A stretch of DNA of 52,077 nucleotides. It comes from CAYXRK01 sp964467615. Lineage in GTDB: Bacteria; Hydrogenedentota; Hydrogenedentia; Hydrogenedentales; GCA-2746185. The DNA lies in NCBI GenBank assembly GCA_964467615.1, contig CAYXRK010000009.1, positions 1-52,077 on the forward strand, given 5' to 3'. Below the pieces are notes generated by a model. The model was not told the DNA's origin. It made no database searches and saw nothing but the letters and a program-made list of their open reading frames with translations. The position numbers were made by a program, and so were the translations under genes. Below are positions 9,690 to 17,511 of the stretch, in pieces (the stretch's first letter is position 1; the number at the start of each line of letters is the position of its first letter).

Positions 9690-9731
9690 AAGGATCGTCG
9701 CCTCACGAATGATTAGACCCTACCTCCCGCT

Positions 9732-10607
9732 ATGAAAGTTTCCGTGATTGGGCCGGGTGCGCTCGGATGTTTGTTCGCTGCCCGGTTGGCCCACGCCGGG
9801 GTCAAGGTCACACTAGTCGATCATCGCGCCGATCGCGTTGCGCGGCTGGCCCGCTCTGGGGTCTCGCTCGAAATTCGCGAGGGAAGTATCTCCGCCAAAC
9901 CTGCCGTCTCGATCCAAGTTCCCGCTCGTCAGGACTTCCACATCGTGTGCGTAAAATCGCGTTCGACGGGGGCTCTAAAGCTGACGAAAGGGGCGTGTGT
10001 CTTGACCCTGCAAAGCGGGCTAGGCAACGTTGAGACGTTATGCACTATGGTCGGAAGCGCGAACGTGTTGGCGGGCGCGACCCAGGAAGGCGCGACCTGG
10101 CTGGCCGAAGGCCGCGTGCGCCACAGCATTTCAGGAATGACAACATTCGGATCGTGGACGACGTGCGAAACCAACTGCGTTGAAAAAGCATTCTCGGAAG
10201 CGGGGATCGCATACCAATTGACGGACTCTCCGGGGAGAGTTTTGTGGGAGAATGTCGCCGTTCTCGCGGGGATAGGCCCGCTCACTGCCCTGCTCGGCAT
10301 TGAAAATGGCCGCTTGGTCGAAATCGGAGACATCCGCCAGTTGCTTCGCGATCTTGTGGTCGAAGCCGCCAAAGTTGCCACGACCGAAGGCTACAGATTC
10401 GAATACAGCCTGGTCGAGCGCGCCGAAGAAATCTGCCGCCGGACCGCGCCGGCTCTCTCTCCGATGCTGCAAGACGTGCGCGCGGACCGACTGACCGAGG
10501 TCGAGCAGATTAGCGGAGAAATATTGCGCCGGGCCGAGCTCGCGTCGTTGCCGGTGCCAAGGACCCGCGTAGTTTATCAGTTGATGAAGGGTCTGGAGCG
10601 ACGGTGA
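9732..10607 (+). CDS. Ketopantoate reductase family protein with altered active site
   Basis: A 291-residue protein with the ApbA/PanE fold. The N-terminal Rossmann motif is clear (VSVIGPGALGCLFAARLAHAG), followed by LTLQSGLGNVETL and the C-terminal helical block ending SPMLQDVRADRLTEVEQISGEI, which is typical of the family. The true enzyme reduces 2-dehydropantoate to pantoate with NADPH for coenzyme A synthesis. At the usual catalytic helix, where E. coli PanE has a segment reading RKLAVNCVINPLTA, this protein reads ENVAVLAGIGPLTA. The catalytic Lys and both conserved Asn are therefore replaced, and it may be a paralogue with another role. It overlaps the next gene by four bases (GTGA). Confidence 0.8.
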   Translation: MKVSVIGPGALGCLFAARLAHAGVKVTLVDHRADRVARLARSGVSLEIREGSISAKPAVSIQVPARQDFHIVCVKSRSTGALKLTKGACVLTLQSGLGNVETLCTMVGSANVLAGATQEGATWLAEGRVRHSISGMTTFGSWTTCETNCVEKAFSEAGIAYQLTDSPGRVLWENVAVLAGIGPLTALLGIENGRLVEIGDIRQLLRDLVVEAAKVATTEGYRFEYSLVERAEEICRRTAPALSPMLQDVRADRLTEVEQISGEILRRAELASLPVPRTRVVYQLMKGLERR

Positions 10608-11299
10608 CCGAGCACCAACTTGAGTACCAAAGTCCTCGTACGTATTCGCTCCAGCAACGCGCGACGGCTGCGATACTTCCTAGTGCCGCGGCCGGCGTGT
10701 TGAAATTGATTTGGCGAACTACCGCCGTTGAAACTCGCGGAATCGAACGTTGGCGCGAAGCCGGTGCATGCATACTCGCATTCTGGCACGAGGCCGGAAG
10801 TCTGTTCGCGTGCTATCACAACGGCCAGGACTTGCACACGCTAACCAGCTCTAGTTTCGATGGCGAACTTGCTGCACGGCTTTTCGGCCGTTTCGGTTTC
10901 AAATCATTGCGAGGGTCCTCGTCACGCGGCGGACTGAAAGCGCTGAATCAGTTGACGAGCGCGGCCCGCGCGGGGTTGTCCCTAACGTTGAACGTGGACG
11001 GATCCCGCGGCCCGCGTCGGGTCGCCAAGCCCGGTATCGGCATTCTGGCAATTCGGGCCGGAATACCAATAGTCCCCCAAGCCCTCGTCGCGCGACGTGC
11101 CTGGCGCCTCAACACGTGGGACCGCCATGCCATCGCGAAACCGTTCACACGAATTTGTTGCGCGTTCGGGGAACCCATTAAACCCCCGGCCAGTTTCAGC
11201 CGCGAAGCGGTCGAGTATCTACGACAGTCCGTCGAGACGAGCCTAAACACAATGCACGCCTCGTTGGAAGCCGAACTCGGTGTCAGGCCAGTGAACTAA
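10604..11299 (+). CDS. DUF374 / lysophospholipid acyltransferase-like protein
   Basis: A 231-residue protein matching DUF374, a family related to the LpxL/HtrB lipid A acyltransferases. Visible markers are AFWHEAGSLF with the catalytic-type histidine, TLTSSSFDGELAARLFGRFGF, LRGSSSRGGLKAL and the VDGSRGPRRVAKPGI block that matches the DGPRGP motif of the family. It probably acylates a lipid such as lipid A or a lysolipid at the inner membrane. The start is GTG 10604, coupled to the previous stop. It closes the plus-strand run that begins at recA. Confidence 0.8.
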   Translation: MTEHQLEYQSPRTYSLQQRATAAILPSAAAGVLKLIWRTTAVETRGIERWREAGACILAFWHEAGSLFACYHNGQDLHTLTSSSFDGELAARLFGRFGFKSLRGSSSRGGLKALNQLTSAARAGLSLTLNVDGSRGPRRVAKPGIGILAIRAGIPIVPQALVARRAWRLNTWDRHAIAKPFTRICCAFGEPIKPPASFSREAVEYLRQSVETSLNTMHASLEAELGVRPVN

Positions 11300-11579
11300 G
11301 CGAGACTTTCCGCGGATCGGCGCCGTCTTGCGCTCCTACACGGCAAAACAAAGAATTCGTGATCCGATATCCTGTTATTATCGGTCGGGAGCGATCGGGG
11401 GAGTATCGTCTGCATAATTCGTTGCGGCGGATGCTTCGGGAGGAGAGTGGTAGGGCGCGCAATTTGCCAGCGCGCCACATCCGATGACCACATTGTCGGC
11501 CCCTTCCCGACCAACGCGGCGGCGGGAACAACACATTGGCGCGCGAATCGAGGGTGTATTTCTTGCGGATCCCGGTGCG

Positions 11580-11825
11580 ATGAACGCTCGAAAGGTCTTG
11601 GAGAAGGCGCGGTCTGGCAGCCGGAACATCGCATTCCGCGATTTGGTATCATTGGTTGAGGCTATCGGTTTTGTGAAACGTCGAACGCGTGGAAGTCACC
11701 ATCTATTCAAACATCCTCAAGTACCTGAACTCGTGAATCTTCAATCCGACAAGGGTAAAGCTATCCCGTATCAGATTGACCAAGTCTTGAGGATTATCGA
11801 TACCTATCGGCTTGATATCGGTTGA
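11580..11825 (+). CDS. HicA-family toxin (mRNA interferase)
   Basis: An 81-residue HicA-like protein. HicA toxins are small double-stranded-RNA-binding-fold RNases that cleave mRNA. The family pattern is present: a segment FRDLVSLVEAIGFVKRRTRGSHHLFKHP, quoted here in outline, holds the conserved G-S-H-H catalytic histidine region, followed by VNLQSDKGKAIPYQIDQVL. I chose ATG 11580 (MNARKVLEKARSGS) over an upstream ATG because the added residues are unlike the family. The toxin comes first and the antitoxin gene starts six bases after its stop. A GGCGCGC/GCGCGCC hairpin lies at 11454-11476, upstream. Confidence 0.85.
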   Translation: MNARKVLEKARSGSRNIAFRDLVSLVEAIGFVKRRTRGSHHLFKHPQVPELVNLQSDKGKAIPYQIDQVLRIIDTYRLDIG

Positions 11826-11830
11826 AACTC

Positions 11831-12043
11831 ATGAAGGACTATCACATTGTAGTCTTCTACAGCGAGCCGGACGGCGGATACATCGCCGAAGTACCCGACC
11901 TTAAGTATTGCTCGGCGTTCGGTCACACTCCCGACGAGGCCGTTCGCGAAGTACAGGTCGCGAAGGACTTATGGCTCGAAGTCGCCCGCGAAGACGGCCT
12001 TCCAATACCGGAACCATCTTACCGCCCCGCCATGCACGGCTGA
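11831..12043 (+). CDS. HicB-family antitoxin (short form)
   Basis: A 70-residue protein starting MKDYHIVVFYSEPDGGYIAE and continuing into VPDLKYCSAFGHTPDEAVREV, the classic N-terminal half of HicB antitoxins. This half folds as a degenerate RNase-H-like domain that caps HicA. The C-terminal DNA-binding helix-turn-helix or ribbon-helix-helix domain of full-length HicB is missing, so autoregulation would need another factor. A TTG at 11822 is an alternative start that overlaps the hicA stop. I prefer ATG 11831 by comparison with the family. Confidence 0.85.
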   Translation: MKDYHIVVFYSEPDGGYIAEVPDLKYCSAFGHTPDEAVREVQVAKDLWLEVAREDGLPIPEPSYRPAMHG

Positions 12044-12065
12044 ATTGTATCGGGAATGGCCCGTG

Positions 12066-13454
12066 ATGGAGCGTGAGGAAGAAACCGCCGTTGCTCTGAA
12101 GGACTTGGTTCCATACGGTTGTGTCTCGGTACGCGCCGGCGACCTTGCCGAGCACTCGGTGGATCAGTCGTCGCGCGAGCCGGTGATGCCGGCGGCGGTT
12201 GTCTGGCCGCTCGAGACGGCGCACGTCAGCGCGGTGCTGCGGTACGCGAACGAGCACGGCGTGCCGGTGACGGCATGGGGCGCGGGCACGAGCCTCGAAG
12301 GGAACTCGATTCCGCTTCGCGGCGGCATCGTGCTCGATATGCGCCGCATGGATCGCATCCTCGCCGTGCACGCGCAGGACTTTCAGGTCACCGTCCAACC
12401 GGGCTTACACTACAAGGACATGAACCGCGAACTCGCGCGCGAGGGCCTGTTCTTCGCGCCCGATCCCGGCGCGAACGCAAGCATCGGCGGGATGCTCGCG
12501 AACAACGCCGCGGGCGTGCGCACGGTGAAATACGGCGCGACGCGCGACAACGTGCTCGCGCTCGAAGTCGTGCTCGCGAGCGGCGAGGTGTTGCGGACCG
12601 GTTCGCGCTCGGTGAAACAATCGGCCGGCTACGACCTCACGCACTTGTTCGTCGGCTCGGAGGGGACTCTCGGCGTCATCACCGAAGCGACGCTGAAACT
12701 CGCGCCGTTGCCGGAGCACTTCAGCGCGGTCGTCGCGGGGTTCTCCACCGTGCACGACGCGGCCAAGACCGTGTTCGAGGTCATGGCCTACGGCCTCGAA
12801 CCCGCCGCGATGGAAATCCAGGACACAACGGGAGTCCGCCTGCTGAACACCGAGGAGGGCATCCACTTCCAGGAAACGCCGCACCTGCTGATGGAGTTCG
12901 TCGGGCCGACGCGCGAGGCGCTGGATCGCGGCCTCGAAATCGTCGAGAGCATCTGCCGCGAGAACCGCGCCGTACACTACGACGCGGGCGCGGGCCGCGA
13001 AGAACGCGAACGTCTCTGGCGCGCGCGGCACAAATTCTTCGAGATACTCGTGCGCAACCATCCCGGCTGCCGCTTCCTCATCGCCGACGTGGCCGTGCCG
13101 ATTTCGAAGTTGCCGGAACTCATCGATCGCACAACGGCGATCCTCGCCGACGCGCGCATCGAGGGCCAGATCATGGGCCACGCGGGCGACGGCAACTTGC
13201 ACGTCACAGTCTTCTACCCGAAGGACGACACGAAGGCCGGCGATCACGCCCGCGCCACCAACGCCCGCATCGTCGAAGAAGCGCTCGCCCTCGGCGGCAC
13301 CTGCACCGGCGAACACGGCGTCGGCATCGGCAAACAAGCCCACATGCTCAAAGAACACGGCGCGGCCGCGATTTCCGTGATGCGTCAACTAAAGCAGACG
13401 CTCGACCCAAAGGGGATTCTGAACCCGGGGAAGGTGTTGCCGGAGGGACGGTAG
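12066..13454 (+). CDS. GlcD-like FAD-linked oxidase (glycolate/D-lactate dehydrogenase family)
   Basis: A 462-residue protein with the two domains of the GlcD/D-lactate dehydrogenase family. The first is an FAD-binding PCMH domain at about residues 40-215 (VTAWGAGTSLEGNSIP and ANNAAGVRTVKYGATRDNVL contact the cofactor). The second is an FAD-oxidase C-terminal domain with GHAGDGNLHVTVF and CTGEHGVGIGKQAHM, where the His residues are catalytic. It should oxidise a 2-hydroxy acid such as glycolate or D-lactate. GlcE and the iron-sulphur subunit GlcF are not adjacent, so the electron acceptor is unknown. The upstream frame is open to TTG 12045; ATG 12066 fits the family better. Codons here are more uniformly GC-ended than in neighbouring genes. 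Confidence 0.88.
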   Translation: MEREEETAVALKDLVPYGCVSVRAGDLAEHSVDQSSREPVMPAAVVWPLETAHVSAVLRYANEHGVPVTAWGAGTSLEGNSIPLRGGIVLDMRRMDRILAVHAQDFQVTVQPGLHYKDMNRELAREGLFFAPDPGANASIGGMLANNAAGVRTVKYGATRDNVLALEVVLASGEVLRTGSRSVKQSAGYDLTHLFVGSEGTLGVITEATLKLAPLPEHFSAVVAGFSTVHDAAKTVFEVMAYGLEPAAMEIQDTTGVRLLNTEEGIHFQETPHLLMEFVGPTREALDRGLEIVESICRENRAVHYDAGAGREERERLWRARHKFFEILVRNHPGCRFLIADVAVPISKLPELIDRTTAILADARIEGQIMGHAGDGNLHVTVFYPKDDTKAGDHARATNARIVEEALALGGTCTGEHGVGIGKQAHMLKEHGAAAISVMRQLKQTLDPKGILNPGKVLPEGR

Positions 13455-13524
13455 AATATTGAATTAATCGCCGGATGAGTTCGAGCGTGGGTCGATGAAC
13501 TCACTTCAAAGAAGGGACTACTAA

Positions 13525-14229
13525 ATGAAACCATCGATGATTCTCCCGCTTCTCCTTGTAACACTCTCCGGTCTTGCTAACGCCGATGAACAAATGGTCG
13601 AGGCCGGATATGAAACGATCTTCGACGGCGAATCGTTGGCCGGATGGCGCGCGGCGGACATGACTTACTGGTCGGTCGAGGACGGGGCCATCACGGCCAA
13701 GATCACTGACAAGCATCCCTCGCAACGTAACCGCTACCTCGTGTGGCAAGGCGGCAAGCTCGGCGATTTCGATCTCAAATTACGGTTCCGCATGAATAGC
13801 GCCCACGAGATCAACGGCGGGTTTCAGTTCCGCAGCGAAATTTTCGACGGAGAGGTCCCCGACGATTGCCGGGGATATCAGGTGGACACGAACACAAACA
13901 CGCCTTGGCTGGTCCGCCTGTACGACGAATTTGGCCGCGAGACCCTCGCCATGCGGGGAGCGCGCGCGACGTTCGACGTCGAGGGCAATCGCGCTGTGTC
14001 GCCGATCGAAAGCGCAGCGCCGGACTTCCGGTTGGAAGACTGGCACGAGTTTCGCCTTCGCTGCGTGGGCGCCAAGATCGAGTTATTCGTCGACGGAAAA
14101 CTGGCTGCGGAAGTGGTCGACAACGATCCGAAGCAACGCGATCTCGAAGGCATCCTCGCGCTGCAACTTCACAGCGGCCCGCCTATGACCGTGCAGTTCC
14201 GCGATATCCGGATCAAGCGGCTGAACTGA
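13525..14229 (+). CDS. Secreted DUF1080 (3-keto-disaccharide hydrolase-like) protein
   Basis: A 234-residue protein with a signal peptide (MKPSMILPLLLVTLSGLANA) and a single DUF1080 domain: ETIFDGESLAGWRAAD, WSVEDGAITAKITD, GDFDLKLRFRM, INGGFQFRSEI and a C-terminal LQLHSGPPMTVQFRDIRIK. This is the concanavalin-A-like fold abundant in planctomycete and verrucomicrobial genomes. Some members hydrolyse 3-keto-glycosides and many are uncharacterised. A good AAGAAGGGA-type ribosome site precedes ATG 13525. No sugar dehydrogenase partner is adjacent on this strand, so the substrate is open. Confidence 0.88.
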   Translation: MKPSMILPLLLVTLSGLANADEQMVEAGYETIFDGESLAGWRAADMTYWSVEDGAITAKITDKHPSQRNRYLVWQGGKLGDFDLKLRFRMNSAHEINGGFQFRSEIFDGEVPDDCRGYQVDTNTNTPWLVRLYDEFGRETLAMRGARATFDVEGNRAVSPIESAAPDFRLEDWHEFRLRCVGAKIELFVDGKLAAEVVDNDPKQRDLEGILALQLHSGPPMTVQFRDIRIKRLN

Positions 14230-14359
14230 TCCGATAGTACCCTCTGCTTTCGAGGAAATTCCTGTTCGCGCCGGCCCGTGTCACTCGAAGGGAAGGGTTC
14301 GCCTTCCAAACCTTCGAGAACGTACTTCGATACTGGGCGCGAATTCACATTATGAAACA

Positions 14360-14818
14360 CTACGGCGCGGACGCGAAATTGAACCAGCCTGTGGTCCATT
14401 CCCAGAAGTCTTTGGCGTCGCGGCCGAGGCTTCGCGAGGTATCGGGCGAGACCCAAAAGACCGCAGGGCATGCGTACCACGCCTTCCAGCGGCGCGGGCA
14501 TGCGTTCAGCGCGGCGAAAACAATTTCGAGATCGCGCGGCGACTCCAACACGCTGTCGAGCCCGACGACGAAGATGGCCTCGTGGGGGCCATCGCCCGCT
14601 TGACGTTGCACTTCGGCGAACACGTCGTTGGTGCCTTCGGACAGAACGGCAACGGCGATGGGGGCGCGCTCGCCGCGAACTTGAGCTATGATCGCGTCGC
14701 GCAAACGCGGATCGGGGCACACGGCGAGGTTCATCGAGAACGCGCCGGGGCTGTGCGCGAGCAGTTGCTTGAGCCGATCCAACGCGTCGATGCGCGATGA
14801 TTCGAGCGGGGACGCCAC
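14360..14818 (-). CDS. Orphan N-terminal domain of STAND/TPR-type proteins
   Basis: A 152-residue product (GTG start at 14818, with AAGGG about ten bases upstream). It resembles the domain found at the N-terminus of NB-ARC/NACHT plus TPR (STAND) proteins in cyanobacteria and Chloroflexi. The resemblance covers MNLAVCPDPRLRDAIIAQV, AIFVVGLDSVL, then ALNACPRRWKAW, PAVFWVSPDTSRSL and the signature DAKDFWEWTTGWFNF, equivalent to the family's DFWSWR-GVF. In known proteins this domain is followed by an NTPase and repeats. Here a stop codon comes five residues after the signature and only 130 bases separate it from the convergent DUF1080 gene. It is either a stand-alone domain or a remnant. The HAD phosphatase gene starts divergently 82 bases away. 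The family assignment is from memory of the pattern. Confidence 0.6.
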   Translation of the reverse strand: MASPLESSRIDALDRLKQLLAHSPGAFSMNLAVCPDPRLRDAIIAQVRGERAPIAVAVLSEGTNDVFAEVQRQAGDGPHEAIFVVGLDSVLESPRDLEIVFAALNACPRRWKAWYACPAVFWVSPDTSRSLGRDAKDFWEWTTGWFNFASAP

Positions 14819-14900
14819 CAGGGAGGACCCTTCACGGGATGGTGTCCTTACTATACCCGATCGGCACGCGATTTTGATCGCGCGGCCCTGGAGATTCACG

Positions 14901-15539
14901 TTGGTTCGCGCGATTGCATTTGATTTGGACGGGACCCTGATTGATTCGACGGACGCCATCGTCGCGTCCGTCGCGCATACGTTCGAGGTGTTGGAGCAGA
15001 CCGCGCCGTCGCGCGAAGCGATCATCGCCACCATCAGCCTGCCGCTCGAAGCACAGTTCGGCCAACTGTGGGAGCGCGTGCCGGACGATGCCGTTCCGGT
15101 GTACCGAGCGCACTACGCCGAACACGCGCCGGGTATGACCACGCTGCTGCCGGGTGTGCGCGAGGCGTTGGCGCTCGCCGTGGATTCCGGGTTGCCGCTC
15201 GGCGTGGCGACGTCGAAGGGCCGCGATGCCTCACGCCAACTGCTCGAACACCTCGGCGTGCTCGATCGTTTCCGGATGGTCATCGGGCCCGAGGACGTGG
15301 CGAATCCCAAGCCCGCGCCGGACGCCATTCACGCCGCCGCGGCCGCACTGGGGGTCGATACGGCGGACATGGCCTACATCGGCGATTCGCCGTTCGACAT
15401 TCGCGCCGCCAAGGCCGCGGGCGCCCGAGCGATCGCCGTCTCGACCGGATATTGCAGCGCAGCCGAACTCTGGCGCTACGAACCGGACGTCTTGGTCCAC
15501 TCTCTGCTGGATGCAGTGCGGGCGGTCACGCAGGCGTAA
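14901..15539 (+). CDS. HAD-superfamily phosphatase (phosphoglycolate phosphatase-like)
   Basis: A 212-residue HAD hydrolase. All four motifs are present: AFDLDGTLIDS (nucleophile Asp), VATSKG (motif II), the Lys in NPKPAPD (motif III) and YIGDSPFD (motif IV). A C1-type helical cap lies between motif I and motif II. This fits the Gph/PgmB-like phosphatases that act on phosphoglycolate or sugar phosphates. The start is TTG 14901, preceded by GGAG at 14890-14893 with a seven-base spacer. The frame is open further upstream, but those residues are unlike the family and overlap the divergent gene. It is convergent with the DUF2283 gene. Confidence 0.9.
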   Translation: MVRAIAFDLDGTLIDSTDAIVASVAHTFEVLEQTAPSREAIIATISLPLEAQFGQLWERVPDDAVPVYRAHYAEHAPGMTTLLPGVREALALAVDSGLPLGVATSKGRDASRQLLEHLGVLDRFRMVIGPEDVANPKPAPDAIHAAAAALGVDTADMAYIGDSPFDIRAAKAAGARAIAVSTGYCSAAELWRYEPDVLVHSLLDAVRAVTQA

Positions 15540-15540
15540 C

Positions 15541-15762
15541 TTATCGCGTGCTGGCGTGGAGCACGGTGACACCGATGACTTCGTCGCCATCGTATCGAAC
15601 GATAAGGTCTTCGTCGGTCAATTCGGAGTCCGTCGCGCACGACGGTTTCTTGAAATTGACATACATGACATCGGCCTCGGCGTCATAGGAACACCAGAGG
15701 GATTTATCAGGCGTATTCATGATGAACCGCAGCAGAGGGAGCACGTCATTCAACGTTTTCAT
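15541..15762 (-). CDS. DUF2283 family small protein
   Basis: A 73-residue protein with the DUF2283 pattern: WCSYDAEADVMYVNFKKP, then LTDEDLIVRYDGDEVIGVTVLHAS. Such proteins are small, widespread and of unknown function; many sit next to toxin-antitoxin genes, though none is adjacent here. Its ATG overlaps the stop of the PQQ dehydrogenase gene in an ATGA arrangement (15759-15762), so it is probably translated by coupling. It ends two bases from the end of the convergent HAD gene. Confidence 0.75.
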   Translation of the reverse strand: MKTLNDVLPLLRFIMNTPDKSLWCSYDAEADVMYVNFKKPSCATDSELTDEDLIVRYDGDEVIGVTVLHASTR

Positions 15763-17459
15763 TTATCGATCGCAAACGCCAAGATCGTATCCGCCAGCGG
15801 CGGATTATCGCGGTCGCGGCGGAGGTAGCGCGAGCCGCCGGACGCGATGATGACGTACTGCTTGCCGTCGAGTTGGTAGGTGCTCGGCGCGGCGTTGCAA
15901 CCGGCCAGCGTGGTGTAGCTCCAGAGGTGTTCGCCGGTCGTGGCGTTCCAGGCGGAGAACTTGTTGTCCGACTCGCCGGCGAAGACGACGTTGCCCGCCG
16001 TGACGAGCACGCCGGAGAACATGGGCAGGTTGGTGCGCGTCTGCCACTGGATTTTCCCGGTGACGGGATCAATCGCGCAGACGTTGCCCCAGATTTCAAC
16101 GCCGGCCGAATCCGAGAAGGACGCGTTGCCGCCTTGGTACATGCCGCCGGAGACGAACTCGAGGCCGGGCTTCGTGGTCATCACCATCGGCCAATGGATG
16201 TTGGCCGAGTAGACCCACTTCGTCAGCGGGCTGTACGCCGCCGGGGACCAATTCGTGCCGCCCGCGCTGCCCGGCGCGACGACGATGCCTTCTTCGGTGA
16301 GCGGCGCGAAAAAGTTCTGGCGCGGCACGTACGGCTCGGAGACCTTGAGCAGTTCGCCGGTAACGCGGTCGAGCAGATAGAACACGCCGAGCTTCGTGAA
16401 CAAGCCGACGACCTTGCGCGGCCCGCCTTCGAACTCGGTGTCGAACAGCACCGGCGGGCAGCCGCCGTCGTAGTCCCACATGTCGTGCGGGCAATACTGG
16501 AAGCCCCACGCCATCGTGCCGTCGGCGATGCGAATCGCGCACAACGAATCGCCCCAGAGGTTGTCGCCGGGGCGAACGGTGACGTCGTAGTCCGGGCCGG
16601 GGTTGCCGGTGGTAACGAAGACAAGGCCGAGTTCGGGATCGAGCGACGGCGTCGTCCAGATGGGGGCGCCGCCGTGTTGCCACGCGTCGGGATACTTCTC
16701 GGCGGCGGCCTTCTCGGCGGCGATATCGCGGTTCAGCGAGAGGCCCAGGCCCGGCGCGGTTTCGACCCACGTGCCGAGCCAACCGCCCTCCTCCGGGCTG
16801 GGGATGGTGTACCACGTCCAGAGGAGCGCGCCGGTGTGTGCGTCGAATGCTTTGAGGAAACCGCGAATGCCATACTCGCCGCCGGCCGCGCCGATGATGA
16901 CCTTGTTGTCGTAGACGAGTGGCGCGCAGGTCTGGCTGTAGCCCTCTTCGCCCTTGGCCGTGGCCGCGCGCCACGCGATTTCGCCCGTCTCGGCCTTGAG
17001 CGCGTAGAGGGACGCGTCAAGCGTGGCGATGTAGACCTTGTCCTCGAAGATCGCGACGCCGCGGTTGTTCGCGCCGCAGCAGTAGCGCGTTTGGCCTTGT
17101 GCGAGCGCGCTACGCCACGTTTCCTTACCCGTGCGCGCGTCGAGTTTGATGACCCACTGATCGCGGCCCACGCGCGGCGTGGTCACGTACATCGCGCCGC
17201 CGTGCACCACCGCCGTGGTTTGGTAGCCGCTGGCGATGTTGAAAACGTCCGTGTGAAATTCCCAAGCGGGCTTGAGTTGCGCAACGTTGCCCGCGTTGAT
17301 CTGATCCAGCGGACTAAAGCGCGTCTGGCCGTATGACCCACCGTACATCGGCCACGCGGATGTATCGCCTTGATGACCAGCGAGCAACGCATCTTGCGAG
17401 ATGAACGACTGGCCAATCGCGGTAGTGGCGATGATGGCCGCAACGATGAAAACACGCAT
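15759..17459 (-). CDS. PQQ-dependent alcohol dehydrogenase-like quinoprotein
   Basis: A 566-residue exported protein. A signal peptide (MRVFIVAAIIATTAIGQ) is followed by an eight-bladed propeller typical of quinoprotein dehydrogenases, with repeated Trp-docking segments such as LDARTGKETWRS, LKAETGEIAWRA, FDAHTGALLWTW, IDPVTGKIQWQT and WNATTGEHLWSY. The vicinal disulphide pair Cys127-Cys128 (TRYCCGANNRG) that covers PQQ is present. There is no C-terminal cytochrome domain, so electrons must go to a separate cytochrome. I chose ATG 17459, with GGAG nine bases upstream, over an earlier in-frame start because it gives a clean signal peptide. It lies 52 bases after the beta-helix protein gene. 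Confidence 0.9.
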   Translation of the reverse strand: MRVFIVAAIIATTAIGQSFISQDALLAGHQGDTSAWPMYGGSYGQTRFSPLDQINAGNVAQLKPAWEFHTDVFNIASGYQTTAVVHGGAMYVTTPRVGRDQWVIKLDARTGKETWRSALAQGQTRYCCGANNRGVAIFEDKVYIATLDASLYALKAETGEIAWRAATAKGEEGYSQTCAPLVYDNKVIIGAAGGEYGIRGFLKAFDAHTGALLWTWYTIPSPEEGGWLGTWVETAPGLGLSLNRDIAAEKAAAEKYPDAWQHGGAPIWTTPSLDPELGLVFVTTGNPGPDYDVTVRPGDNLWGDSLCAIRIADGTMAWGFQYCPHDMWDYDGGCPPVLFDTEFEGGPRKVVGLFTKLGVFYLLDRVTGELLKVSEPYVPRQNFFAPLTEEGIVVAPGSAGGTNWSPAAYSPLTKWVYSANIHWPMVMTTKPGLEFVSGGMYQGGNASFSDSAGVEIWGNVCAIDPVTGKIQWQTRTNLPMFSGVLVTAGNVVFAGESDNKFSAWNATTGEHLWSYTTLAGCNAAPSTYQLDGKQYVIIASGGSRYLRRDRDNPPLADTILAFAIDK

Positions 17460-17511
17460 CGGGAGTGCTCCGTGATCCACTCGGTCACGGTAACACCCCC
17501 GCACTACGTAC

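Noticed and set aside
12405..13388. 327-codon antisense frame in the GlcD-like gene
   Set aside because: Antisense shadow produced by strong GC bias at third positions.
12119..13462. 447-codon frame overlapping the GlcD-like oxidase
   Set aside because: Extremely Arg-rich out-of-frame shadow of the oxidase; no family features.
14169..14720. 183-codon minus-strand frame near the STAND-like domain
   Set aside because: Arg-rich for most of its length; only kept in mind as a possible frameshifted continuation of the neighbouring gene.
15873..17336. 487-codon open frame on the plus strand opposite the PQQ dehydrogenase
   Set aside because: Arg/Ala/Val/Asp-rich shadow of a high-GC gene with clear quinoprotein repeats on the minus strand.
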